DNA from: Hydrangea macrophylla
Taxonomy: Eukaryota > Streptophyta > Magnoliopsida > Cornales > Hydrangeaceae
NCBI GenBank assembly: GCA_033977485.1
Contig: CM066990.1
Location: forward strand, 12,764,501 to 12,828,500
Reading direction: 5' to 3'
Length of the DNA stretch: 64,000 nt
The position numbers and the translations under genes are program-made. Shown here one piece after another: positions 10,593 to 21,800 of this stretch. A model generated the notes under the pieces. That model was not told where the DNA came from. It did no database searches and was given only the letters and a program-made list of their open reading frames with translations. Numbering within the stretch: position 1 is the stretch's first letter; each line of letters begins with the position of its first letter.

Positions 10593-11865
10593 AGAATTTC
10601 TGATTTTGGGTTCACTCGAGAATTAAACTTGAAAGCATCCTTTTAATCGAATTAATTAATTTTTGTGTGTTTGTTGCATCACACTTGCATGTCTCACCTG
10701 TTGATTGCACGGAACTATGACCTTGGATGCTCAGAGCAACCCGGTCGGTCAAGTTATCATGGGACTGTGTGATCACCCTTGATCTCGTACCATGTCTTGG
10801 TATATGAAGCATGCTATCAGATGTGTGTCAAGGGTTCATTATTTGAGCAAAACCTGGCCTTTGCATGGTAGCTTCTATAGAACCTTTCAAATCTTAGGAA
10901 ATCAATTCTTGATTAGGATTATGTGCCAAGAAGTTTTTGTATGCCCGGAAGGGATTACTTGAGATGATGATGATACTTGTTTAATGAAAGATGTGTAACC
11001 TCTTAATCACTTTTGAGCAAATTCCCTTCATGTCCCATGATATTTGGGAAAAAAACCAAATCTTAATTGAAAGATTACACTTCTTATATCTTCCTAGCTA
11101 AGCCTCATTGACCTTGTATGTATCCAAATTCATGAAAAGTACGATGATAATCCAATCATGTGATCATCTTACCCGAGAATTTTAAATCCATCTTTGAAAG
11201 CAAATCGAATTTTGCCATCTTTATTCCAAAGTTTTCAATCACTCTTTCAAAAATGCTTTGGAGTAAACTTTTTGATTAAAGCTCCAAACTAATCTTAAAA
11301 TATTTCTTCACATGATGATCTTTAAAAGAAAAATCTAAAAATCTTAGGAATTGGTTTTGGGATAAATGATTTTGAAATGAATTTCCAAGCAAAATTTCAA
11401 TCCAATCACCTATGTTAAGGAATGTTTAACATCCTCGTTCTCAAAAAAAGAATTATCAAAGAATTATCTTCAAAGGATTTTATCATCTAAGAAATACTTC
11501 CCAAAATGAATTTCAAATACTTTTCGAAATGTCCAACCTGTTAAAGGGTAACAAGGATCGCAATGAGAAGAGAAATTAGCGCACTTGACTTAGGTGAGGA
11601 TTTTATGTGCTTATGTGTTTTATGGGTTAGGATTAGTATTTTCTTTTCTTTTTGCATATAGAGAAGGCACACACACACATATATTGCATCCGTGTGACAT
11701 ATGAACCATTCATAAAAAAGGTTTACCAAATATTTGCAATCAATATAATCAAATAAAAATAAGAAGGATAATGGTAAAGAAAAAGAAATGACAAAATGAA
11801 AATTCTTTTGTAGGGAAAAAATAGCATCTGGTTCGGGCATTATCTGGTTTACAGGTCCCAAAGCA
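10593..11865 (+). other. Element B untranslated leader, decayed
   Basis: AT-rich sequence between the primer site and the first gag-like codons. No conserved coding frame, tandem repeat or other element was recognised. Confidence 0.5.
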
Positions 11866-13050
11866 ATGGTAGTGAGGAGAGAAAGTAACACTGAAATGGC
11901 ATACGAAGGGAACACCGGGGAAGTAGCAGAATTGAGGGCAATAGTAGAAAGGCAAGAAGAGCACATGAGACAACAGGCTGAGAATATGAACCGCATGATG
12001 AACATGATAGAGGCAATGACCCGCCAGCCACCGTCCGCAAATTTAAAAGTTTTTGACCCACCCTGTCTAGCGGGCAAAAGAAGAAGACTGGTTTAATGAT
12101 CAGGAGGCACAGAGAACTAATGTAGTGCGAACTGATAGAGAAAAGGAAAAGACTGAGAAAGAAAGGATAATGGCCGAGAAAGTTGAGAAGCTTACGAGAG
12201 TGGTGCGTAAGGCTTAGGGAGCTGATACCTATTTGCTAGAATTGGAAGGGCTATATGATGGGATCCAGAAGATGCTGTCTGTTGGTTTTAAAATGCCAGT
12301 CTTTAACAAGTTTGATGGAACAGGGAATCCTCGCAGCCATGTGAGGATGTGCATCAGAGCTTTCTAACCTAGTGGGTTGAGCACTGCCATGATGGCCGTC
12401 TTGTTTCCACAGACCTTGACTATGGGTCGAACAGAGGACAATCGGGGGGTCACTATGGCCCCATCGATGTCAATGCACTAAGTGAGCTAGACAGAAAATT
12501 TGACATAAAGGAGAGGAGGAGGAGATAAGCAACCAAGGAAGTTCTCAGATTTAGGGGTGTCACTATCGACCGCCCTTGACAGGCTGATGGCAAAGGGGCA
12601 TCTTCGCCCGTTGGAACCTCGATCTTTACCAAATCCACTTTCGCCAAGCTTCTGAGAAGATCTCTATTGCAAATTTTACCAACAAAAGGATCATGCTACA
12701 TATCGATGCACAAGGTTGAGGCACGAAATTCAAGATCTCATCGATAACAAAATAATATTTGACTGACTTGTCAAAGTTCCCAAGGTTACAAGGAATCCGC
12801 TGCCAAGTCATCATGCTGTATTGCTACCACAAGGTCTCTATTTCTTGGGGGTAGAAGAGATGACCTTCAATCCATCTGAGTTGATTACTAAAATTGGGAA
12901 ACCAAGGAAGCCTTACCAACCACCAAAAGAATCTGAGATTTGTCCTCTGGGAAATTAGTTAAGAAGATGTGGAGAGGGAATGACAAAGCAAACAGATTAG
13001 TGGGATTAGGAAACTAACAAAGCTGACAGTCGAGATGTCGATTATATAGA
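11866..13050 (+). pseudogene. Element B gag remnant
   Basis: Pieces of a Tat-type gag. A 76-codon frame has a Gln/Met-rich coiled-coil-like stretch (VERQEEHMRQQAEN), and further on a disrupted core reads KMPVFNKFDGTGNPRSHV, comparable to KMPDLTTKYDGSGDPYVH in element F gag. Several stops and frameshifts separate the blocks. The remaining bases to 13050 contain only short scraps. It once encoded the structural protein of virus-like particles and is now non-functional. Confidence 0.65.
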
Positions 13051-13057
13051 AGATGAC

Positions 13058-13963
13058 TTGTGGTATGAGAGTGTTGAGGAGACAGAAATGGGGAAGGAAA
13101 CCTCAAAAGTCACTTCAAAAATTGATAATTTTTGGGCAAGAGAAGAAGTCTGCCACCTAACCCAATCAGGGAGACACTTTAAACCACACGAGCTAGAGGA
13201 AGATCACCCGAGGAGAGAGTTAGACAAAAGAAAAGGGAAGATAAATGAAGAAGAGAAAGAGGACAGAGTTTTAAAGCAAATGAAGAAGACCCAGGCCAAT
13301 ATCACCCATTTGGGGGTTATTGATCGCTTCTAAACGTCATAGGCAGGCAGTCCTGGATGCCTTGAATTAGTTTGATGTCTCTATCGAAACAGCACCATAG
13401 GATCTCGTGGGAATGATTGGTAAAATATTGACCCTAGCTATCACCTTTTCCTCAGACAACTTACCCTCGGAAGGCACGCTCACAATAAGTCGCTATACGT
13501 TACTATTGAATGCTTGGTGAATACTATACCTACTTATCTCATTGAGTCAACTTTCATACCATCTGAGCAGAGGGTAAGAGCATATGATAATACTCAGAGG
13601 ACGGTCATGGGTATTATCTTCCTCAATCTCACCGTCAGTCCTTTTGAAAAAGAAGCTGAGTTTCAGACCATTGACATCCCTGCCTCCTTCAACATGTTGT
13701 TAGGTAGACCATGGCTAGATAGCCTCAGTGCCATACCATCAATAATTTATCAAAAAGCCAAGTGTATTTGGAAAAGTAAGGTTTGCAATATTCTCAGAGA
13801 TAGTTGGATCCTTCTATCTGAAGCTTTGTTAAGCACACCGATTTTAGAGGTACAATTGCAAGAGGAGGAAACAAGTCTGGGAGGGTTTGAGTTCATCAAT
13901 ATGCTGGAGGGAGTAAAGCTGAGTTCCTACCACTGTATTTTGATCAATACACGAGCCCATTAG
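13058..13963 (+). pseudogene. Element B aspartic protease region remnant
   Basis: Two frames. The first has the acidic linker HLTQSGRHFKP and LKQMKKTQANIT, which corresponds to the pre-protease linker of Tat elements. The second (13514-13963) has IPASFNMLLGRPWLDSLSAIPS, the C-terminal part of a retropepsin, matching IPAAYSMLLGRPWIHPAGAVPS of element F. The catalytic D-x-G segment is not readable in a continuous frame. It is the proteolytic maturation domain, now dead. Confidence 0.75.
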
Positions 13964-13974
13964 TCACTAGAATT

Positions 13975-14241
13975 TTGAAAAAGATGGGTTTCTTCCCGGG
14001 AATGGGAATGGGAATGGGCATAAATCATCAAGGACAGTCGGAGTTTCCAAGAATCCCTACGCAGACCTATACCCATGGCTTGGGCTATCAGCTGTCGAAG
14101 AAGGAATTGAGAGAAGGGAAGAAAGGAACTGATGCACCGATGGTCCCTTATCAGAAAATGCTCAACGGGTACTTTGTGAAGGAAGGAGAAGATTTCCCCT
14201 TTTGTGGCTTTCTAGAGCCATGGATGGATCAGAAATACAAT
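13975..14241 (+). pseudogene. Element B G-patch-like segment
   Basis: Encodes MGFFPGMGMGMGINHQG, then HGLGYQLSKKELREGKKG. The glycine spacing and position (just after protease) match the G-patch-like segment of element F. The G-patch is an RNA-binding module; its role in these elements is not known to me. Confidence 0.6.
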
Positions 14242-14876
14242 TAATTGAAGCCAGGGTTGGAGATCTTCTTCCACCATGTATTCTCCGAATGTAAAGACCC
14301 GTATTTGCAAGTAATCGTGATGTCTGCCACTATTAAAGATTGGATCAATATGCTAGATGGTCCAGCCATGCAGACTCTGTTGAATGAGGGAAGCACAAAA
14401 ACTGAAGGGAATAGTCAAGAAGAGATTGTAGAAGCCAAAGAATATATCAAGGATATGGCAGAAGAGGTGTTGGGAAAGGACAAGGGTAATGATAAAGACA
14501 AAGATAATGAACCAAAAGAAGAAAGCCAAACAAAAAGGGGGAAATTGAGATGGGAATAGGGAACCTGCTAGGCTGCCACACCGTGGAACTTAAGAGAAGA
14601 GTCAACAGAGAGTGGGTCTTCAAGTCTAGTGATAAGTATCCCCCCTCTCCGGGGTCTGTAATGGCCCAAATGAGGCGTCTTACTATTGCTATGTCTGTTG
14701 TAATCACCCTAAACAAAGTTAATGAAAGTATGACTGATTCTGCCTACTCGAATGAGCTTAATGAATGCGATGAATGTGATAATTATGAAATACCAAGTGA
14801 ATTGCAAAAAATAATTGAAAAAGAAAAAGAATCTTCATGCAAAATCACTAATAACACTCTAACAATAAATCTGTGA
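14242..14876 (+). pseudogene. Element B protease-RT linker remnant
   Basis: Two short overlapping frames of charged sequence (KDKGNDKDKDNEPKEES, then YEIPSELQKIIEKEKES) with no catalytic motif. The second resembles the acidic DDETPSELEKMVSELED segment that opens the RT part of element F, so it marks the same linker. Confidence 0.5.
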
Positions 14877-14879
14877 AAT

Positions 14880-15800
14880 GAAGATAACCCACAAAATGTT
14901 TTTATTGGCTCTACACTTAGCAATGAAGAAAGCAAGTAATTAATCAACCTATTAAATGAATTCAATGATGTTTTTGCATGGTCTTATAGTGATATGTTAG
15001 GATTTGATCCAGATATTGTCCAATATCATATCCGTCTCTTTCCTAATTCAAAACCAATAAAACAAAAATTGAGGCGAATGAGGCCTGAATTGGCACTTAA
15101 AGTAAAAGAGGAAGTTGAAAAGTAGTTAAAAGCTGGATTCTAGATGGTCACCAAATATCCCAAATGGATTGCCAACATTGTTCCAGTCCAGAAGAAGGAT
15201 GTTCATGTTAGGGTGTGCACTAATTTTCAAGATTTAAACAAAGCAAGCCCTAAAGACGACTTCCCTTCACCTCATATCGACGTTCTAGTCGATAACACCA
15301 CGGGGCATAAGTTTTTGTCTTTTATGGACAGATTCTCGGGATATAATCATATTCTCAAGGCACTAGAGGATAGGGAAAAAACAACCTTCACTATGCCTTG
15401 GGGTATATACTTCTATAGGGAGATGCTGTTTGGGCTTTAAAATGCAGGTACGACTTACCAAAGGGCCGCCACCACATTGTTACATGACATGATTCATAAG
15501 AAGGTGGAGGTATACGTAGATGATATGATCACAAAGTCTAAGAAGAGGGAGGGACACCTGCAGGCATTGAGGAAGTTTTTTGAGAGGTTAAGAAAGTTTA
15601 GATGAGGCTGAATTCACAAAAATGCACTTTTGGAGTTACTGCCGGGAAGTTGTTGGGATTTCTTATCACCCAAAGGGGAATAGAGGTGGACTCGACAAAA
15701 ATTAAAGCCATCGTCGAGATGTAGCGACCAAAAATGAGAAGGAGCTGAAGGGATTCTTGGGTAGGATACAATTCATTAGCCACTTCATTTCAAAGCTCAC
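14880..15800 (+). pseudogene. Element B reverse transcriptase remnant
   Basis: A Tat-type RT. A 98-codon frame reads ANIVPVQKKDVHVRVCTNFQ, DLNKASPKDDFPSPHIDVLV and MDRFSGYNHIL, aligning with element F RT. Downstream the YVDDMITKSKK box is still readable near 15510, followed by [19 protein letters not shown]. Several stops break the frame. The catalytic YVDD text survives but the enzyme cannot be made. Confidence 0.8.
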
Positions 15801-16511
15801 CCTAACTTGTGATCTGCTATTTAGATTGCTTAGGAAAGGAGAAAAGATCGAGTAGGATACCCTATGCCAATAAGCCTTGGACAAAATCAAGATCTAACTC
15901 CAAAACCCACCTATCCTATCACCACCCACACCAAGAAGGCCTCTATTACTATACATTTCAGTGTCTAAAGATTCGATGGGGTGTATGTCGGCCCAAGAAG
16001 GAGAAGAGGGGCACATAGAGAAAGCTATTTAATATTTGAGCAAAAGGATGACCGGATATGAGCTAAAATATTCATCCTTGGAGAAAGCCTGTTGGGCCTT
16101 AGTCTGGTGTACCCGTCACCTTTGACACTACATGTTAGCCTTCCCCGTAACCCTGATATCCTGAATGGACCCACTTAAATACCTATTTGAAAAACCCACT
16201 TTAACCAATAGGATTTCCTAATGGACCATGATGCAAGCTGAATTCGATATCAAGTATGTCATTGGCAAATCTATAAAGGGGAGGGCTGTCATTGACTACC
16301 TGGCCGATCATGCAATAGAATTCGAGGAGAATGGTGAGTTTCGATTCCCGGACGAAGGAATGATGGGGATATAGGAAAATCTGTGGAAGACGCATTTCAA
16401 TGGAGTAGCTAACCAATTAGGCTATAGGGTCGGAATCATCCTTATAACACCTAATAGAACCCCCACCCCATTAGCCATCAAACATAAATGCAACTCAACT
16501 AATAATACGGC
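15800..16511 (+). pseudogene. Element B RNase H and second RNase H remnant
   Basis: The first RNase H scraps read YLSKRMTGYELKYSSLEKAC and MDPLKYLFEKPTLTNRIS. Then comes AEFDIKYVIGKSIKGRAVID and the beginning of the second, Tat-specific RNase H (VGIILITP, KCNSTNNTA), which parallels VVISKDG and LNFDATNN in element F. The sequence is cut at 16511, where the LTR terminus of element B2 begins. The rest of B should lie beyond the window. Confidence 0.75.
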
Positions 16512-17038
16512 TGTGGTTATCGCAATTTTTATCCTTACCCACAACTTTTCTTTTAAAATCCTTTTAAATTTCAAACTCAAAACAAATAAGTCGCCACTTA
16601 ATTTTTTAAAAGGAAAATTAAGAAACCTATTTTAAAGCAACTGATCTTTTTGCGAAACCAAATATTGAACTAGGTCCGGGGATTATGGAACGAGAAGGGA
16701 AGGAGCCCATCGGACTAAAACACCCCTTCTCGTCCTATCTCGTGATAGGCCTCTACTTAACATCCTTTTAATCAAAGTATTAATTTAAATGTGCCCTCAA
16801 CTAATACATATGTATAAATATACATTACAAAAGCATGTCTAAAGGGTGTAAGATTGCAAGTGATAAAATATCATTAAAAAAAACCACATAATTTAAGTAG
16901 CAAGCAATATGATATGCAATAGGGAACAAAGAGAACTTACCCAGGATCCAACTGCGATATTAAACGTGCAATGCATACAAATGAAAGAAAATCATAGAAA
17001 AGAGTCTCTAATCACATGTATTCACATAAGGCAAGATC
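16512..17038 (-). repeat. Element B2 3' LTR, 3'-terminal part
   Basis: The inverted counterpart of 10087-10541. The LTR terminus (CA, read here as TG at 16512) abuts the B coding remnant exactly, so B2 is an independent insertion in the opposite orientation. Its expected 5-bp target copy on this side would be acggc; the partner is outside the window. It is interrupted at 17038 by element C. Confidence 0.75.
17034..17038. repeat. 5-bp target-site duplication of element C (left)
   Basis: agatc, repeated at 24076-24080, the usual length for Ty3/gypsy integrase. Confidence 0.92.
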
Positions 17039-17671
17039 TGATGAGAACATGGCGGCTAGCACAAGGTGGAATGCGGACCCAAACCACGTGCCAATTGGTC
17101 CGGTTACAAGGGCGCGAGCAAAGCGGTTCAAGGACAATCTCAATGGGCTGGTTCAACAAATTTGGGTTGAGACTAATCTGAGTGGCCCAAAGGAGGATAC
17201 TAGTGATCCACAAGGCTGGGTGTCCATGATTCAAGCTCTAGAATAAATTTTAGGCTTGCATGCCAACTTAGGGATTTTTTATATTCATTAGTTTCCTTTT
17301 ATTTTAGTTTTGGGATGAATTATATTGGACCATAATATTTCGTAGGCTTAAAAGGGCCCAACTTTAAGCCTCAGCTATTTAAACAGTTTTAGGGTTTGTA
17401 ATATTCAGTTTTGATCATTAATAATATTGTGAGAGTTTTCTCTTTGGTTCTTTGAAGAACTATTCGAACTTATCAGATTTACTCTGTGGCGTTCATACCT
17501 GGACTTATCAATCGAGTTTCCATCCTTGATTGTGGCGTCTTCATCCTTTATACCAAGGTTCGCATCTGTTATAGGTGTTGGGTCGCGGTTTCCATTGAAT
17601 CTGACAGTAGAACGGTCCGAGACATTAATCGTGTTACGGGTTTCGTCACATTATTGGCGGGGTTCGTATCA
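17039..17671 (+). repeat. Element C 5' LTR
   Basis: 633 bp. A TATA-like tatttaaa lies near 17376. The first ~208 bases repeat the codons that end the polyprotein in the 3' LTR, so an open frame is visible here but it is not a separate gene. Substitutions against the 3' LTR: t/a near 17247, a/g near 17373 and a/t near 17458. Confidence 0.95.
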
Positions 17672-17673
17672 GT

Positions 17674-17685
17674 TGGTATCAGAGC
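17674..17685 (+). other. Primer-binding site, initiator tRNA-Met
   Basis: TGGTATCAGAGC, two bases after the LTR end, is the standard plant initiator tRNA-Met site where minus-strand DNA synthesis starts. Confidence 0.92.
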
Positions 17686-17811
17686 ACAGTTCTAGTCTCA
17701 GGTGTATCATATCTTTTTCGTTTCTGTTCTTATTCGTTTCTTCTGGTTCTGTTCGTATTCGTTTTTGTTTCTCTTCGTTTTCTTATTCGTTCTCGTTTTT
17801 GAACCGTATAA

Positions 17812-18058
17812 AAAAAAAAGAAAAAAAAAAAAAGGGTGTTCGATTACGATCTGGAATTTTGTGTTTAGGGTTTGCGAATCTGATCTGTGATTTGCTCTTG
17901 TTACTTCGTGTTTGTTCATTCTCGTGATCGTTGTTATTGTGGTTTTTTTTTCTTCTTGGAATTAGGGTTTCTGAATCAGATACGTGAACTGTGAAGTCTG
18001 CCTGATTATTCAAGAAAAAAAAAATACAAAAAAAGAAAAAAAAAAAAAAAGAGAAAAA

Positions 18059-18095
<37 letters not shown>

Positions 18096-18330
18096 GAAGA
18101 GATCTGTAGGGAAAAAAAAAAAAAAAGGGTGTTCGATTACGATCTGGAATTTTGTGTTTAGGGTTTGCGAATCTGATCTGTGATTTGCTCTTGTTACTTC
18201 GTGTTTGTTCATTCTCGTGATCGTTGTTATTGTGGTTTTTTTTTCTTCTTGGAATTAGGGTTTCTGAATCAGATACGTGAACTGTGAAGTCTGCCTGATT
18301 ATTCAAGAAAAAAAAAAATACAAAAAAAGA

Positions 18331-18395
<65 letters not shown>

Positions 18396-18436
18396 GAAAA
18401 GAAGAGATCTGTAGGAAAAAAAAAAAAAAAAAAAGA
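17812..18436 (+). repeat. Element C leader: ~293-bp tandem duplication with A-rich and GAAAA tracts
   Basis: The segment starting gggtgttcgattacg at 17834 recurs at 18127 with nearly identical sequence. Both copies are bounded by long A runs, and two (gaaaa)n tracts with different repeat numbers follow. Open frames on either strand here are low-complexity artefacts. Slippage or unequal crossing-over at the A runs is the likely origin. Confidence 0.9.
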
Positions 18437-18874
18437 GTACAAAAACTCGGCTTAAAATTTTATTTTTGTTTTGCGATATTTGGGGTCTAAGGAGTCCGAA
18501 TCTGACCTTACTCCATAGTGTGAAAATTTTTTTTTCCGAAAATTCCATTTTTTGTGCTTTTGGAAACCTAGCCGGATGCGTTCGTTTTTTTTCGTCGTGC
18601 TTTCAGCTTCCAAATTTGATTGGTCTAGTTTGGGTGTGGATTGTTACTGAGAAATTCTGGTCATTGTTTGAACAGTTTCATAAGAACCGAGTGAGAATTA
18701 CTACGAGTGGAAAAAGGCAAGAGTGGTGAGCACATAAGAGGGTAAAAGCCAAATTGATTTTCAGTTTAAACACGAGTGAACTTGAGTGATACATCCTAGT
18801 TGAGTGAAACACGCGAGCGAGAGTTGTGAGGTCCTATATATATTTTTTATCTAATCTTTGTTTTGCAGCGAAAT

Positions 18875-21800
18875 ATGGCCCATAAAGACAAAAACATTGC
18901 CGGGGAGGTTTCGGGAGAGACTGATCAGAAACTACTATTGGAGGCATTAATGGGTGAAATGAGGAGGGTATTGAGGACAGAGATGGATCAAGTCCATGAA
19001 CGGTTAGATAGAGTAGAGAATGCACGTGTGGAGCAGCCACAAAACAATGCTCCTCATGGACGTAGAAGAGAGAGAGTTCAACCGAGGGGAGTGAGAGTTG
19101 AAGAAGAGGAGTATTTTTGGGAAGACTTTGACGAAGAAAATGATCAGGAGTCAATAGATAATCATAGGAGATATGGTGGTCGGGGTAGAGAAGTTAGGTT
19201 TAGAGAAGCTAGGAACCGGGAAGATAATAATTTGGGTAGTATTAAGATGAAGATTCCTTCGTTTCAAGGGAAGAATGATCCGGAAGCCTATCTAGAATGG
19301 GAGAAGAAGGTAGAATTAGTATTTGATTGCCACCATTACTCTGAGGCTAAGAAGGTAAAACTTGCTGCCATTGAATTTTATGATTATGCTATCATTTGGT
19401 GGGATCAATTGGTGTTGAATAGGAGAAGAAATAGGGAGCGTCCAATAGAGACGTGGGAGGATATGAAAACTGTGATGAGGAAGCGGTTCGTTCCAAGCTA
19501 TTATTACCGAGAGTTGTACAACAAGTTGCAAAGTTTGAGGCAAGGTAATAGGAGTGTGGAAGAATATTATAAGGAGATGGAAGTAGCTATGATTCGAGCG
19601 AATGTAGAGGAAGATCGAGAGGCTACAATGGCTAGATTCTTAGTTGGGTTGAATCGGGAAATTGCCAATGCAGTGGAATTGCAACACTATGTTGAGTTGG
19701 AGGATATGGTACACATGGCTATTAAAATTGAGAATCAACTCAAGAGGAGGGGCAGCAGCACACGTCCAAGCCAAAATCCAAGCCAAAATTCCAATACATC
19801 CGCTTGGAAACCAAATAATTGGAAAAGAGATGAGAAGCAGCCTTTGGTGAAGCCAAAAACTGAGCAAAAACAAGAGGTGGCCAGCCATGGAAATCAAGGT
19901 AAATCCGATTCGTCTACTTCTCGGAACCGTGATATTAAGTGTTTTAAGTGCCAAGGTAGGGGACACATAGCTAGCCAATGTCCAAACAAGAGAGTTATGG
20001 TGTTACGAGATAATGGTGAGATTGAAACCGAAGATGAAGATGACAACGAATCTGTGCCACCATTGGAGGATGCCGATGATGAAGAGTACGCTGCCCAAGG
20101 GGATTTGTTAGTGGCAAGGAGAGCTCTAAACATGCAGGTTAAGGAAGATGATGAGGCACAACGGGAGAACATCTTTCATACGAGATGTCATGTCAAAGAT
20201 AAGGTGTGTAGTGTGATCATAGATGGGGGAAGTTGCACTAACGTTGCTAGCACAACTTTGGTGGAGAAATTAGGGCTGCCAACAATCAAGCATCCACGAC
20301 CTTATAAATTGCAATGGCTCAATGATAGTGGTGAAGTAAGGGTAACTAAACAGGTGTTAGTTTCTTTTCGTATTGGGAAATATGAAGATGAAGTTTTGAG
20401 TGATGTGGTTCCGATGCAAGCTGGACACTTGTTGTTAGGGAGGCCATGGCAATTTGATCGACGTGTTAAGCATGATGGTTTCACAAATAAATACTCGTTC
20501 GTGCTTAATCAAAGGACAATCACCTTAGTGCCTTTGACACCGAAGCAAGTTTATGAAGATCAAGTGAGGTTGCAAAGGGAGAGTGATCAAAAGAAAGAGA
20601 GTGAACAAAAGAAAAGGAGTGAGAAAAATGAGAGAGGAAAAGAAAAGAAAAATGCAGCCATTGAGGGAAAATTAGAGGGAAACCAAAAAAAGAATTTTTA
20701 TGCAAAAGCGAGTGAGATCAAACGAGCGTTGTTTTCAAATCAGCCTATGATTGTACTTTTGTACAAAGAGGCATTTTTAAACACTAACCAAATTGACTCA
20801 TCTTTGCCTAGTTCTGTTGTTTCTCTTTTGCAGGAGTTTGGTGATATCTTTCCCGAGGAGGTTCCACATGGTTTACCCCCTATTCGAGGGATTGAACATC
20901 AAATTGATTTCGTGCCCGGTGCTACCATTCCAAACCGACCAGCCTATAGAAGCAATCCTGAGGAGACAAAGGAGCTACAAAAGCAGGTTAGTGAGTTGAT
21001 GGAAAAGGGGTACGTAAGAGAAAGTATGAGTCCATGCGCCGTTCCGGTGATTTTGGTTCCTAAGAAGGATGGGACGTGGAGAATGTGCGTTGATTGCCGA
21101 GCCGTCAACAACATAACGGTAAAGTATCGACACCCTATTCCTCGCTTAGATGATATGTTAGATGAGTTGCATGGTTCTTGTATATTTTCTAAGATTGATT
21201 TGAAAAGTGGGTATCATCAAATTAGAATGAAAGAAGGTGATGAATGGAAAACTGCATTTAAAACAAAATATGGTTTGTATGAATGGTTAGTTATGCCTTT
21301 TGGATTAACTAATGCTCCTAGTACTTTTATGAGATTGATGAACCATGTTTTGCGTGCTTTCATTGGAAAATTTGTAGTTGTTTATTTTGATGATATCCTG
21401 ATTTATAGCAAAAACTTGGAAGAGCATTTGAAGCATTTAAAACTTGTGTTAGATGTGCTTAGAAATGAAAAGTTGTTTGCTAACCTAAAGAAGTGCACTT
21501 TTTGCACCGATAAGCTTGTGTTTCTTGGTTTTGTTGTGTGTGCACAAGGAATACAGGTTGATGAAGAAAAGATTCGTGCTATCCAAGAATGGCCAAGCCC
21601 ATCTAGTGTAAGTAATGTGCGAAGTTTTCATGGACTTGCTAGTTTTTACAGGAGGTTCGTGAAAGACTTCAGTAATATAGCTGCACCGATAACCGAAGTC
21701 ATCAAGAAAAATGTTGGGTTCAAATGGGGGGAAGAGCAAGAGAAGGCATTTCAATTACTCAAGGAGAAGTTAACTCATGCACCTTTACTTGCTTTACCTA

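Noticed and set aside
11541..12077. 178-codon minus-strand frame with hydrophobic stretches
   Set aside because: Antisense to the B gag remnant, with no recognisable family.
16480..16530. Simple inversion of B's own 3' LTR
   Set aside because: The inverted LTR is only about 70% similar to B's LTR by eye, its terminus is exact and a minus-strand polypurine tract adjoins its other end. It is a separate element.
17016..17246. Separate small gene in the element C 5' LTR
   Set aside because: It is the LTR copy of the polyprotein C-terminus and has no gag-pol upstream in this LTR.
18006..18548. Phe-rich open frames on the minus strand
   Set aside because: Poly-A/GAAAA low-complexity sequence read in reverse.
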